Shown piece by piece: positions 18,485 through 29,034 of a stretch of DNA of 64,000 nt. The stretch lies in contig NZ_DASTPW010000048.1 in the NCBI RefSeq assembly GCF_035762065.1, forward strand, positions 124,001 through 188,000. The letters are read 5' to 3'. The notes beneath the pieces are model-generated. The model had not been told where the DNA came from and did no database searches. It was given only the letters and a program-made list of their open reading frames with translations. Within the stretch, counting starts at the first letter, position 1; every line of letters begins with the position of its first letter. Source of the DNA: Methylibium sp035762065 (lineage in GTDB: Bacteria > Pseudomonadota > Gammaproteobacteria > Burkholderiales > Burkholderiaceae_C). Position numbers and translations under genes: made by a program.

Positions 18485-18979
18485 ATGGAGCTGGCGCTGA
18501 TCGCCGCGGTCGCGCGCAACGGCGCGATCGGCAGGGACAACGCGCTGCTGTGGCGCCTGCCCGCCGACCTGCAGCACTTCAAGCGCACCACGATGGGCGC
18601 GCCGGTGGTGATGGGCCGCAAGACCTGGGACTCGCTGCCGGCGGCCTTCAGGCCGCTGCCGGGCCGGCGCAACCTCGTCGTCACCCGCAACCCGGGCTGG
18701 CACGCGCCGGGCGCCGAGCCGCGGCCCTCGCTCGACGCCGCGCTCGACGCGCTGCACGGTGAGGCGCGCGTGTTCGTGATCGGCGGCGGCGAGCTCTACG
18801 CGCAGGCGTTGCCGCGCGCCGACCGGCTGGTGCTCACCGAGATCGACGCCGACTTCGACGCCGACGCCTTCTTCCCGAGCTGGGACCGCGCCGCTTTCGT
18901 CGAAACCTCGCGCACGAGCCAGCGCAGCGACGCCGGCTGGCGCTACGACTGGGTCGAGTACCGGCGCCGCCGCGGCTGA
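18485..18979 (+). CDS. folA: Dihydrofolate reductase
   Basis: This 164-residue chromosomal DHFR reduces dihydrofolate with NADPH. It contains ALIAAVARNGAIGRDNALLWRLPADLQHFKRTT-type N-terminal sequence with the active-site acidic residue in the LPADL segment, the MGRKTWDSL nucleotide loop, and VFVIGGGELYAQAL. It lies directly after thyA (7-base gap) and is likely cotranscribed. A GC-rich hairpin (GCGGCC/GGCCGC) just past the stop has no T tract, so a terminator is not claimed. Confidence 0.97.
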   Translation: MELALIAAVARNGAIGRDNALLWRLPADLQHFKRTTMGAPVVMGRKTWDSLPAAFRPLPGRRNLVVTRNPGWHAPGAEPRPSLDAALDALHGEARVFVIGGGELYAQALPRADRLVLTEIDADFDADAFFPSWDRAAFVETSRTSQRSDAGWRYDWVEYRRRRG

Positions 18980-19092
18980 CGCGGCCTGCCCCGGCCGCAC
19001 GACGCGCGGACGGCGTGCGGCCGGTGCGCATGCCCGAGCCGCCGGAGACCCTGCGCTCGACCTTGCGCTTCTGGGCAGCGGCGTCGGATCGA

Positions 19093-20571
19093 TCAGGCCG
19101 GGGGCTCGCGCGGCGCGCGGCGGCGCTCGGCCAGCCGCTGGAACGGGAACAGCCCGCCAAGCGCGCCGCCGATCGTGGAGAGCTGATTGACCGCGCGCAG
19201 CGCCTCGAGCGCCAGCTCCTGGATCACCAGCCGCTCGCTGATCGCCGCGCCCTCGGTCACGCGCGACAGCGCGTGGATCGCGTAGAGCCCGAGTGCCGCC
19301 GACAGCGCGAACAGGAACTCCCAGTGCGCGAAGGCGAGCATCGTGATGTCGGTCTCGCGCACCGGCGATTCCCAGCGCACCACGAGCGCGAGCCGCGTCG
19401 CCTGGAACCACTCGGCCAGCGCGCCGCCGAGGAGCGGTGCGAGACCGCCGAGCGTTGCCGAGACGAGGCCGATGGTCGCCAGATAGGCGGTCGCCTGCCC
19501 GCGCGGCGCGAGCTTCAATCCGAGGTTGCCGCTCGCCAGGCCGATGCCGCCGCTGGCCGCGCCCATCAGCGCGTGCAGCACGACGAGCAGCACGAGGCGC
19601 GCGGCGGCGTGGTCGAGCGCGCTCGCGAACACCAGGGCGAGCACGCACGCGAAGTAGACCGGCAGCGCCACCGCGAGCACCGCCTTGTTCGACAGCCGAT
19701 CCGACAGCCGCCCCCACAGGTACAGCGTCAGCGCGTTGGCGACCTGGCCCGTGACCCACAACGCGGTGACGGTGGACAGCCCGTAGCCCAGTTGCCGGAT
19801 CAGGTAGACGGTGAAGAACGGCGCCGCGATGTTCGACGCGAGATTCCACGCGCCGAGGAAGACGAGCACGCGGCGAAAGTTGCGGTCCCGCACCGGCGCG
19901 CGCAGCCGCGACCAGGTCGAGCCCGCCGGCCCCGCGTCCTGCATCCGCGGCTCGGGCGCGCGCGACAGGTACCAGGAGCTCGCGAAGCTGGCGAGCGCCG
20001 CACCGAAGAAGGCGGCGGCATAGGGCTCGAGCCGCTGGCCCGCGGCCGCCCGCTCGATCAGGTAGCCGGCGACCAGCGTGCCGGCGCTCGCCGCCGCGGT
20101 GCCCCAGAACAGCCGGCGCGCGAAGAAGTGGCCGAGCCGCTCCTGCGGGATCAGCTGATGCAGCCACGCGTTGACCGCGCATGAGCCGACCGACACCAGC
20201 GCGGCCGACACGAACTGCAGCATCAGCAGCGCCCGGAACGCGGTGGCCGGCGCCGCCACCAGCGGCAGCGCTGCGATGCCGAGGATCAGCACGCGCGCCG
20301 CGGTGATCGACCACACGCCGATGCGCCGGCGCTGGCGGAAGCGCTCGACCAGCGCGATCGCCGGCAGCTGGCCCCATTGCGCGATGAACGGGATCGCCGA
20401 AAGCAACCCGATCTGCGCCGGCCCCGCGCCGAGCTCGACCGCGAAGGACGCGAGGATCACCCCGCCCGAGAGCGCGCCGGTCAGGCTCGCCCAGCCGGCG
20501 TCGCGGACGAGATCGGCCTCGCCGCGCGCAAGCGCCGCGGGCGTGACTTCGTCGACCGGGCCGAGCCCCAT
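19093..20571 (-). CDS. Major facilitator superfamily transporter
   Basis: This 492-residue membrane protein has about 12 hydrophobic segments, a charged central loop (about 200-225) and MFS-like cytoplasmic loops (LVERFRQRRRIG, WGRLSDRLSNKAV). The C-terminal about 60 residues are soluble. A segment EPYAAAFFGAALASFASSWYLS marks mid-protein helices. The substrate is unknown. It is convergent with folA and lies 22 bases downstream of the glycosyltransferase gene on the same strand, so it may be the last gene of the sugar cluster and could move a sugar or glycoconjugate; this is inference only. Confidence 0.85.
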   Translation of the reverse strand: MGLGPVDEVTPAALARGEADLVRDAGWASLTGALSGGVILASFAVELGAGPAQIGLLSAIPFIAQWGQLPAIALVERFRQRRRIGVWSITAARVLILGIAALPLVAAPATAFRALLMLQFVSAALVSVGSCAVNAWLHQLIPQERLGHFFARRLFWGTAAASAGTLVAGYLIERAAAGQRLEPYAAAFFGAALASFASSWYLSRAPEPRMQDAGPAGSTWSRLRAPVRDRNFRRVLVFLGAWNLASNIAAPFFTVYLIRQLGYGLSTVTALWVTGQVANALTLYLWGRLSDRLSNKAVLAVALPVYFACVLALVFASALDHAAARLVLLVVLHALMGAASGGIGLASGNLGLKLAPRGQATAYLATIGLVSATLGGLAPLLGGALAEWFQATRLALVVRWESPVRETDITMLAFAHWEFLFALSAALGLYAIHALSRVTEGAAISERLVIQELALEALRAVNQLSTIGGALGGLFPFQRLAERRRAPREPPA

Positions 20572-20593
20572 CGATCGAGCGCTCGCCCGCGGC

Positions 20594-21838
20594 TCAGGCG
20601 CTCGACCCGGCGGACCGAACGCCGGCCGTGAAGCCGAGCGTCGGGGCAGGCTCGATCCGGCTCAGCGCGTCGGCGCGATCGCAGGCCGTCTCGAGCCAGG
20701 CGAGCGCGAGCGCAGCCGCCGCCTGCCATCCGTGCCGCGCGACGACCGCCTGCGCGCGGGCGCGATGCGCGAGCCGGCTGGCCTCGTCCTGCTGCAGCGC
20801 GTGCGCGCAGGCGGCGATGAAGCGGGGCGCGTCGGGCGCGACCGAGACGACACCGCGGTACATGTCGACGACGTCGCGCACCGGCGTGCTGATCACGGGC
20901 TTGCCGGCGGCCAGGTACTCGAGCGTCTTGGTCGGGCTGATGTAGCGGGTGTGCTCGTTGATCGCGAACGGCATCAGGCAGGCGTCCCAGCCCGCCACGA
21001 GGTGCGGCAGTACCGCATACGGCTGCTGGCCGAGCCAGTGCAGGTTGGGCCGGCGCGGCAGCGCGACGTCGTCGAGCTTGACCACGGGGCCGACCATCAC
21101 CACCTGCCAGTCCTCGTGGGCCGCGGCGAGCGCGTCGATCAGCGCAAGGTCGAGCCGCTCGTCGATCACGCCGAAGAAGCCGAGCCGCGGCCGGCCGATC
21201 GTCTCGTGCAGCGCCTCCGCCTGCCGCTGCGCCTCGGCGAAGGCCGCGCGCTTGCGCAGCGGCGGGGTGGCCCGCTGGTAGTGCGCGGCGTCGACCGCGC
21301 TCGGCAGGCAGTGCACGTTCGGATGCAGGTTGCGCTTGGCCTCGTAGAGGCTCGGGCCGCCGGTGATCACCAGATCGGCGCGTCGCAGCAACTCGCGTTC
21401 GAGCAGCGGCAGCTCGGGCGCGGCACCCTTGAAGGCGCTGAGCTCGTCCATGCAGTCGTAGACCACCACCGCCGGATCGAGGCGCGCCAGCGCAGGCACC
21501 GCCATGGGCGTGTACATCCACGCGATGTGCGCGGGCCAGCGTTCCTCATCGCGCAGCCGCACGACGAGCGGCGTGATCAGCGCCATCTGCGCGCGGGTGA
21601 AGCCGCGCTCGGCGAGGCCGGTGACCGGCTGCAGCACGGTGACGCCGGGCGCGACCTCGGCGAGCCGTTCGAGCCGCGGCGCGCAGCCCGCCTCGTGGCG
21701 CGGCTCCTCGACGAAGACCACGCGGTGCCTCGCCGCGATGCGCGAGAGCAGGTGCTGCGGGCGCTGGTAGACGAAGTTCCACGGCAGATGCGAGAACACC
21801 AGCACGGGCAAGGCGGAGCGGGAGGAAAAGTTCAGCAT
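20594..21838 (-). CDS. Glycosyltransferase, TuaH/GT4-like
   Basis: This 414-residue cytoplasmic glycosyltransferase begins MLNFSSRSALPVLVFSHLPW, followed by the FVYQRPQHLLSRIA motif common in this group. It carries VVYDCMDELSAF, ADLVITGGPSLYEAKR, GFFGVIDERLDLALI and a C-terminal nucleotide-sugar site region (YISPTKTLEYLAAGKPVIST). It resembles teichuronic-acid/exopolysaccharide transferases such as TuaH. ATG 21838 has GGAGA upstream. It is followed by the MFS gene and preceded, after 108 bases, by the GH1/RmlD fusion and glf on the same strand, so it probably acts in synthesis of a galactofuranose-containing glycan. Donor and acceptor are unknown. Confidence 0.85.
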   Translation of the reverse strand: MLNFSSRSALPVLVFSHLPWNFVYQRPQHLLSRIAARHRVVFVEEPRHEAGCAPRLERLAEVAPGVTVLQPVTGLAERGFTRAQMALITPLVVRLRDEERWPAHIAWMYTPMAVPALARLDPAVVVYDCMDELSAFKGAAPELPLLERELLRRADLVITGGPSLYEAKRNLHPNVHCLPSAVDAAHYQRATPPLRKRAAFAEAQRQAEALHETIGRPRLGFFGVIDERLDLALIDALAAAHEDWQVVMVGPVVKLDDVALPRRPNLHWLGQQPYAVLPHLVAGWDACLMPFAINEHTRYISPTKTLEYLAAGKPVISTPVRDVVDMYRGVVSVAPDAPRFIAACAHALQQDEASRLAHRARAQAVVARHGWQAAAALALAWLETACDRADALSRIEPAPTLGFTAGVRSAGSSA

Positions 21839-21946
21839 GGCGTGTCTCCGCGGTCGTGGCATCGGGGGATGAGGATGGACCGCTCGATCGACGATCCGGC
21901 GGTGCCTTCGCTCGGCAACGCCCATGCCGGAGGCTCGGACTTCCGT

Positions 21947-24211
21947 TCAGCGGGCCGCAACGGGGAAGCCCTGCAGCGCGCGCTGCGCCGGATCTTCGAG
22001 CGCGGCGAAGAAACGCTCGAGCGCGCTGTCGAAACTCGGCAGCAGCCGGCCGCGCTCGCTGTCCAGCGCGCTGTACTTCGGCCGCGCGGCGCCGCCGGCA
22101 GCGACCGCGTCGCCCGGATGCACCAGCGCGTGGTCGAGCCCGCGCAGCCGCGCGGCGCGCTGCGCCCATTGATGCCAGCTCAACGGGTCGCCGTTCGACA
22201 GGTGCCACAGGCCGCTGGCGCGGTCGATCAGCAGGTCCAGGCAGGCATGCACGAGATCGGGCACGTAGGTCGGCGTGACGACGATGTCGTCGGCCGCGCG
22301 CACCGCCTCGCCGCGCGCGAGCGAGCTCGCGGTGTGCCAGAGGAAGTTGCTGGTGTCCCAGGGGCCGAAGAAGGCGCTGGTGCGCACCATCAGCGCCTGG
22401 TCGTGCGCGCCGAGCACCGCGGCCTCGGCCGCGGCCTTGCTCATGCCGTAGACGTTCAGCGGCGCGACGCGATCCGATTCGAGGTACGGCCGCGCGAGCC
22501 GTCCATCGAACACGAGGTCGGTGGAGAAGCCCAGCATCGCGATGCCGCGCGCCGCGCAGGCGCGCGCGAGCACCTCGGCGCCGACCGCGTTCGCGCGCAG
22601 GCAGGCGGCACGGTCGCCCTCGGCCTGGTCCACGCGCACGTAGCCGCCGGCGTTCACCACCGCCCAGGGCCGATGCGCATCGAGCGCGGCCGCGACCGCC
22701 GCCGGGTCGGCGATGTCGAGCGCGGTGCGCGCGAGACCGACGCAGCCAAGCTCGCGCTGTTCGCACAGCCGCACGAAGGCGCTGCCCAGCGTGCCGAGGG
22801 CGCCGGTGACGAGCAGCGGCCGCGGCGTGCGGGCGTGGGCTGCGGCCCGCTCGGGCGAAGGCGGCGCCAGCGCGTCGTCGTCGGCTGGCTCGCACAGGAA
22901 GCGGCCGTGCGCGCGCCGCCACCAGCCTTCCCCGTGCGCGAGCACCGGATGGCTCGGCGCAACCCCCGCGGCCAGCTCGCGCATCAGCGCGGCGATCGCG
23001 GTGGGCCGGGGCGGCGAAGCGCGCACGTCGAAGGCGCCGGGCTCGTAGTAGCCGCGCGCCTCGGTCACCAGGCAGTTCCAGTCGAAGGAGCCGAGCAGCG
23101 CCCAGACCGTCACCGCCTCCACCTGCGCCCCTTCTTGCCGCACGGCTTGCGTGGCGCGCCAGATCTCGTCGATCCAGCGCAGTTGGTCCTCGCGGTTCGC
23201 GTCGATGTGCGCCTCGGTGACCGCCAGCGGAATGCGATAGCGCGCCCAGGCCTCGGCGAGCAGCGGCCCGATGCCCCCCGGCGGCGCGCGCAGGGCGCGC
23301 GCCACTTCGATGTCGGCGAAGGGCCGCCCCCCGGCCCCGCCGCGGTGCGCGGGCGCGAAGCGCTCGACCCGTTCGTCGAGCCAGCGCTCGCCGGTGATGT
23401 AGTAGTTGACGCCCAGGACATCGGGCGGACAGGGTCGTTCGCGGAACCGGTCGAGCTCGGCCTCCGACGCGCCGTGCTCGCGCAGGTAGCCGTGCAGCGG
23501 GTGCGAGCGATCGACGCGGCCGCATAGCAGGTCCCAGCCGAGCCAGCGGCGCTGGTTGTAGAACTCGGCGACGTCGGCGAGCGCCGGGCGGCTGGTGGTC
23601 TTGCCGAGGTCGTCGGTCTGCACCAGGCGCGCTTCGGGATTCACCGCGCGGATCGCGCGCATCGCGAGCACCGTCGCGCGGCACTGGTTCAGCACCGCGC
23701 GCACGAAGGCTGCGTCGCTCCTGGCATGCGGGTACCAGACGCCGTACAGCGCGCTGAAGCGCGCGGTGGTCAGCGGCTCGTTGACCGGCGTGTAGTCGCG
23801 CACCCACGGGTAGCGCTCGGCGACCGCGCGCGCGTAGTCGGCGAGCCCGCCGGGGAAGTGGTCGTCGAGCAGATGCGTGTGCGAAGGGCCGCTGCCGTGG
23901 TGCACGAGGCCGACGATCGGGCGCAGCCCGAGCTCGCGCAGGCGTGCGAGCCGTGCGTCGGGCCAGCGCCAGTCGGCATGCTGCAGGCCGTCGGGTGCGA
24001 TGCGCTCCCACAGCACCGGATAGCGGATCGCCTCGATGCCGAGCGAGGCGAAGCGCTCGAGATCGTCGTCGCGCTGCGCATGACCGCTGCGTTCGAGCTG
24101 GTGGAACCAGCGGTCCTGCACTCGGTTGGCCGTGCATTCGACGCCGCCCCAGAGTGCCAGCGAGTTGGCCCGCGCCAGCGGGCGCGGGCTGGCCACCCCA
24201 TGGCGCGTCAC
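21947..24211 (-). CDS. Fusion of GH1-like glycoside hydrolase and RmlD-like sugar-nucleotide reductase
   Basis: This 754-residue protein has two distinct halves. Residues about 10-430 resemble glycoside hydrolase family 1: WGGVECT near the start, an acid/base-type motif TPVNEPLTTARF and a nucleophile-type motif LAVTEAHID, so both catalytic glutamates appear kept. Residues about 465-754 are an extended-SDR/RmlD domain: VTGALGTLGSAF (NAD(P) loop), STDLVFDG, catalytic YGMSK, and a C-terminal LWHLSNGDPLSWHQWA. The start GTG (24209-24211) overlaps the glf stop in a GTGA junction. No signal peptide is present, so it is cytoplasmic. It may process a nucleotide sugar and trim a glycan in one pathway with Glf and the downstream transferase. 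The reaction is not known. Confidence 0.85.
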   Translation of the reverse strand: MTRHGVASPRPLARANSLALWGGVECTANRVQDRWFHQLERSGHAQRDDDLERFASLGIEAIRYPVLWERIAPDGLQHADWRWPDARLARLRELGLRPIVGLVHHGSGPSHTHLLDDHFPGGLADYARAVAERYPWVRDYTPVNEPLTTARFSALYGVWYPHARSDAAFVRAVLNQCRATVLAMRAIRAVNPEARLVQTDDLGKTTSRPALADVAEFYNQRRWLGWDLLCGRVDRSHPLHGYLREHGASEAELDRFRERPCPPDVLGVNYYITGERWLDERVERFAPAHRGGAGGRPFADIEVARALRAPPGGIGPLLAEAWARYRIPLAVTEAHIDANREDQLRWIDEIWRATQAVRQEGAQVEAVTVWALLGSFDWNCLVTEARGYYEPGAFDVRASPPRPTAIAALMRELAAGVAPSHPVLAHGEGWWRRAHGRFLCEPADDDALAPPSPERAAAHARTPRPLLVTGALGTLGSAFVRLCEQRELGCVGLARTALDIADPAAVAAALDAHRPWAVVNAGGYVRVDQAEGDRAACLRANAVGAEVLARACAARGIAMLGFSTDLVFDGRLARPYLESDRVAPLNVYGMSKAAAEAAVLGAHDQALMVRTSAFFGPWDTSNFLWHTASSLARGEAVRAADDIVVTPTYVPDLVHACLDLLIDRASGLWHLSNGDPLSWHQWAQRAARLRGLDHALVHPGDAVAAGGAARPKYSALDSERGRLLPSFDSALERFFAALEDPAQRALQGFPVAAR

Positions 24212-25434
24212 GACGCGACCACTGCGCCGGCGCTGCCGTAGCGGCCGTTGCGCAGCGCGCTGGGCACCGCCTCGGCCACCGCCTTCGGCCGCGGCGCGAT
24301 GCGCTCGGCATGCCTTGCCTGCAGGCGCTTGAAGGTGGCGAGCGCCTGGCCGACCACCTGGTCCATGTTGTAGTAGCGGTAGCTCGCGAGCCGGCCGACG
24401 AAGCTGACTTCCTCGCCCACCGCCTCGGCGTCGTGCGCGTAGCGCTTGTAGAGCGTCGCGCTCTCCGGCTGCGGCACCGGGTAGTAGGGGTCGCCTTCGC
24501 TCTGCGGGTACTCGTAGACGATCGAGGTCTGCGGATGCATCTGCCCGGTCAGGTGCTTGAACTCGGTGACGCGCGTGTAGGCGTAGTCGTTCGGATGGTT
24601 GACCGTGCCGACCGGCTGGAAATGCTCCTGCGCGAGCGTCAGGTGCTCGAAGCGCAGGCTGCGGTAGGGCAGGCGGCCGTGGCGGTAGCCGAAGAAGGCA
24701 TCGATCGGGCCGGTGTAGACGAGGTGCCGGTGCGGCAGCAGCGCGCGCACTTCCTCGAAGTCGGTGTTGAGCATCAGCTTGATCTTCGGGTGGCGCAGCA
24801 TGGCCTCGAACATCCGCGTGTAGCCGTGCAGCGGCATCGCCTGGTAGGTGTCGGCGAAATAGCGGTCGTCGCGATTCAGGCGCGCCGGCACCCGCGCGGT
24901 GACGCTCGCGTCGAGCTGCGAAGGATCGAGCGCCCACTGCTTGCGCGTGTAGCCGCGGAAGAACTTGTTGTAGAGGTCGCGGCCGACCTGGCTCACCACC
25001 GCGTCTTCGGCCGTCACCAGCGTCTCGCGCGGCTCGGCGACCGACTTGAACCATTCGGCGAGCTGCGTCGCGTCGAGGTGCAGGCCGTAGAGCCGGTTGA
25101 CGGTATCGAGGTTGATCGGCAGCGGCACCAGCTGCCCGTCGACGCTCGCGAGCACCCGGTGCTGATAGGGCCGCCATGCGGTGAACTGCGAGAGGTAGCC
25201 GAACACCTCCGCCGAGTTGGTATGGAAGATGTGCGGGCCGTAGGGGTGGACCAGCAGGCCGGCGTCGTCGTGGCGGTCGTAGGCGTTGCCGCCGATGTGC
25301 GGCCGCTTGTCGACGACGAGCACGCTCGCATCCAGCTGGCTCGCGAGCCGCTCGGCCAGCACGCTGCCGGCAAAGCCGGCGCCGACGACGAGGTAGTCGA
25401 AGCCGAACGAAGAGGTGTCGAGGGAAGCGGTCAT
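24208..25434 (-). CDS. glf: UDP-galactopyranose mutase
   Basis: This 408-residue flavoprotein interconverts UDP-galactopyranose and UDP-galactofuranose. It has the FAD-binding VVGAGFAGSVLAERLA, the characteristic VDKRPHIGGNAYDRHDD, GPHIFHTN, NKFFRGYTRKQW, and the C-terminal FVGRLASYRYYNMDQVVGQAL segment found in Glf. ATG 25434 is the first sensible start; the upstream in-frame TTG would add five residues. It heads the minus-strand cluster glf, GH1/RmlD fusion, glycosyltransferase and MFS, and implies that this strain makes a galactofuranose-containing surface glycan. Confidence 0.95.
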   Translation of the reverse strand: MTASLDTSSFGFDYLVVGAGFAGSVLAERLASQLDASVLVVDKRPHIGGNAYDRHDDAGLLVHPYGPHIFHTNSAEVFGYLSQFTAWRPYQHRVLASVDGQLVPLPINLDTVNRLYGLHLDATQLAEWFKSVAEPRETLVTAEDAVVSQVGRDLYNKFFRGYTRKQWALDPSQLDASVTARVPARLNRDDRYFADTYQAMPLHGYTRMFEAMLRHPKIKLMLNTDFEEVRALLPHRHLVYTGPIDAFFGYRHGRLPYRSLRFEHLTLAQEHFQPVGTVNHPNDYAYTRVTEFKHLTGQMHPQTSIVYEYPQSEGDPYYPVPQPESATLYKRYAHDAEAVGEEVSFVGRLASYRYYNMDQVVGQALATFKRLQARHAERIAPRPKAVAEAVPSALRNGRYGSAGAVVAS

Positions 25435-25477
25435 GCTTCCGCTTGGCAAGCGCCGTGCGAGCGCGCCGGACGTGCGA

Positions 25478-26021
25478 TCAGACCGGCACCGTCGCGCCCT
25501 CGGCCTGCGACAGACGCGCCACCGCCGGCTCGCCCTGCGCGATCAGGCGCTTGACGCGCTGGCGCGGATAGTCGAACTGGCCGCTGACGCCGTCCTCGTG
25601 CAACGGCTCGCGGATCACGCGATGCCGGCGGCCGATGCGGCGGCCGGCCCAGCCGCTCGAGGCCCGCAAGCGGCTGCCGCTGCGCCCCCGCGCGCACGGC
25701 AGCGCGCCGCCGAGCAGGATGCCGGTGGCGAAGCCGCTCCAGTCGTCGAGGCTTGCGCCGGTGGGCGGCATGCGCAGCGTCGAGGCGCCGAAGATCGGCC
25801 AGGTGGGCGTCGCGATCTCGTCGCGCCACAGCGAAAGCAGCGCGGCGCTGCCGCGGTCCGGATCGGCGTGCCGGTGCGCCACCATCGCGGCGTTCAGCGC
25901 GCCATCGAGGCACCGGCCACCGCGATCAGGCGCGCATCGCGCAGCGCAGCCGATGCCGCCAGGCACCGGCGCCGAACGCGCCGAGCGCGCCGCCGCCCTG
26001 GAACACCACGATCGTCTTCAT
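25478..26021 (-). pseudogene. Decayed patatin-like phospholipase
   Basis: An intact patatin N-terminus begins at 26021 (MKTIVVFQGGGALGAFGAGAW, the glycine-rich oxyanion loop) but hits a stop at about 25926 after 31 codons. In a second frame the same DNA then reads ALRDARLIAVAGASM, and in a third frame GALNAAMVAHRH, which together restore the GxSxG nucleophile elbow (about 25895-25915). This implies at least two frameshifts. The third frame continues LLSLWRDEIATPTWPIFGAS and GFATGILLG, then jumps to a C-terminal-like SGQFDYPRQRVKRLIAQG and stops at 25478. Total remaining DNA is about 540 bases, well under a full gene, so the middle is probably deleted. It explains the otherwise empty gap between glf and xth. 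Confidence 0.75.
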
Positions 26022-26108
26022 GCGGGCCGCGCAGCAAGCGGGATTCGCAGCCGACCCGCGGCGGCGCGACGAAGAGAATGCCGGCTCGCCCCCCGGACGG
26101 AGAACGCC

Positions 26109-26912
26109 TTGAAGCTCGCCACCTGGAACATCAACTCGCTCGCGGTGCGGCTGCCGCAGGTGCTCGATTGGCTCGGCGCCAATCCGGTGGACGTGCTGGT
26201 GCTTCAGGAAACCAAGCTGACCGACGACAAGTTTCCGCGCGCCGAGATCGAGGCCGCCGGCTACGAGGTGCACTGGTTCGGCCAGAAGACCTACAACGGC
26301 GTCGCGCTGCTGTCGCGCACACCCTCGCTCGGCCATGTTCGCAACATCCCCGCATTCACCGACGAGCAGGCCCGCGTGATCGCCGGCACCGTGCGCTGCG
26401 GCGCCTTCGGCCGCGATGGCGACAACCAAGCATGCGACCTGCGCGTGATCGGCGCCTACTTCCCCAACGGCCAGGCGCCCGGCAGCGAGAAGTTCAACTA
26501 CAAGATGCAGTGGCTGCGTGCGCTGCGCGACTGGCTGCGCGAGGAACTCGCGGCGCATCCGCACCTGGTGCTGATGGGCGACTTCAACATCGCGCCGGAA
26601 GACCGCGACGTCTACGACCCCGTCGCGTGGGCCGGGCAGATCCACTGCACGCCGGAGGAACGCGCGCATTTCCAGGCGCTGCTCGGCCTGGGCCTGCACG
26701 ACGCCTTCCGGCTCTTCGAGCAGCCGCCGAAGAGCTGGAGCTGGTGGGACTACCGCGAGCTTCGCTTCCGCAAGAACCAGGGGCTGCGCATCGACCACGT
26801 GCTGGTGAGCGACGCGGTGAAGCCTGCCGTCACCGCCTGCACGATCGACAAGCTGCCGCGCAAGAACGAGCGGCCGAGCGATCACGCGCCGGTGATCGTG
26901 ACGCTCGGCTGA
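26109..26912 (+). CDS. xth: Exodeoxyribonuclease III
   Basis: This 267-residue Mg-dependent exonuclease/AP endonuclease acts in base-excision repair. Motifs in order are KLATWNINSLAVRL, LQETKLTDDKFP (metal Glu), YFPNGQAPGSEKF, LMGDFNIAPEDRDV (catalytic Asp/Asn), and the C-terminal RIDHVLVS and SDHAPVIV (catalytic His). The start is TTG at 26109, preceded by GGAG at a good distance and giving the expected N-terminus; no ATG fits. It is convergent with the DUF3617 gene, only three bases apart. Confidence 0.96.
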   Translation: MKLATWNINSLAVRLPQVLDWLGANPVDVLVLQETKLTDDKFPRAEIEAAGYEVHWFGQKTYNGVALLSRTPSLGHVRNIPAFTDEQARVIAGTVRCGAFGRDGDNQACDLRVIGAYFPNGQAPGSEKFNYKMQWLRALRDWLREELAAHPHLVLMGDFNIAPEDRDVYDPVAWAGQIHCTPEERAHFQALLGLGLHDAFRLFEQPPKSWSWWDYRELRFRKNQGLRIDHVLVSDAVKPAVTACTIDKLPRKNERPSDHAPVIVTLG

Positions 26913-26915
26913 GCG

Positions 26916-27470
26916 CTACTTCTTGGGCGTCGCCGCGCTCGCGGGCTTCACGTCGCCACAGTCGGCCGCGAGCCAGCGGCCCTCGCCTTGCATCGCCACC
27001 GGCTTGCCGGCGCCGGCGGTGCCGGTCATCTTCATCGTGTAGCGCTCGGGGCTGACGGTCGTGACCTCGATCTCGCCCTGCGAGGGCGGCTTCGTGCACA
27101 CGTACCGGACCTGCTGCGTCGCGCCGTTGCGCTTGCCGTCGTAGCTGCAGTCGGTGCGCGCATCGACCGGCGGCGTGTCGCGCGCCACGTCGTCCTTCGT
27201 CAGGCACAGCCGCACCTTGGTGCCGCCGCCGGCCACGTCGACGCCGGCACCCTGCTGCGCGAGCATCTGCTCGATCTGCTTGCGCTGGGCTTCGGGCATC
27301 GCGGCCATCTGCTTGCGCATCTCGTCCATCTGCTTCTGCTGCGCGGCGTCGAGCTGCATCCGGTTCTGCACCTCCCACAGTCCCGGCTTCAACGACTGTG
27401 CGGACACGACCGCGGGCGCCGCAGCGACAACGGCGAGCGCGAACAGACGCAAGCAAGAAAGACGGCTCAT
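26916..27470 (-). CDS. DUF3617 domain-containing exported protein
   Basis: This 184-residue protein has a cleavable signal peptide (MSRLSCLRLFALAVVAAAPAVVSA). The mature part opens with the DUF3617 hallmark SLKPGLWEVQNRMQ, followed by a Gln/Met/Lys-rich helical stretch (about 45-75) and a C-terminal domain with paired cysteines (VRLCLTKDDV, TDCSYDGKR, RYVCTKP, AADCGDVKP). ATG 27470 has a strong GGAGG upstream. It is probably periplasmic; the family has no established function. It lies 23 bases downstream of ntrC on the same strand and may be cotranscribed with it. Confidence 0.88.
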   Translation of the reverse strand: MSRLSCLRLFALAVVAAAPAVVSAQSLKPGLWEVQNRMQLDAAQQKQMDEMRKQMAAMPEAQRKQIEQMLAQQGAGVDVAGGGTKVRLCLTKDDVARDTPPVDARTDCSYDGKRNGATQQVRYVCTKPPSQGEIEVTTVSPERYTMKMTGTAGAGKPVAMQGEGRWLAADCGDVKPASAATPKK

Positions 27471-27493
27471 CGCGACCTCCGCAGACAGCGGGC

Positions 27494-28987
<1,494 letters not shown>

Positions 28988-29034
28988 GGTCGGTGCGGTC
29001 ACCCCAGCAAAGCGGCCCGGCACATGTGTGCGTT

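Noticed and set aside
18980..19092. GC hairpin (GCGGCC/GGCCGC) after folA as a terminator.
   Set aside because: It has no T tract in either direction.
20171..23527. An 1118-codon plus-strand reading frame over the glycosyltransferase and fusion genes.
   Set aside because: Its composition (Arg/Ala/Gly/His-rich, no motif) is that of a shadow frame opposite genes with clear catalytic motifs.
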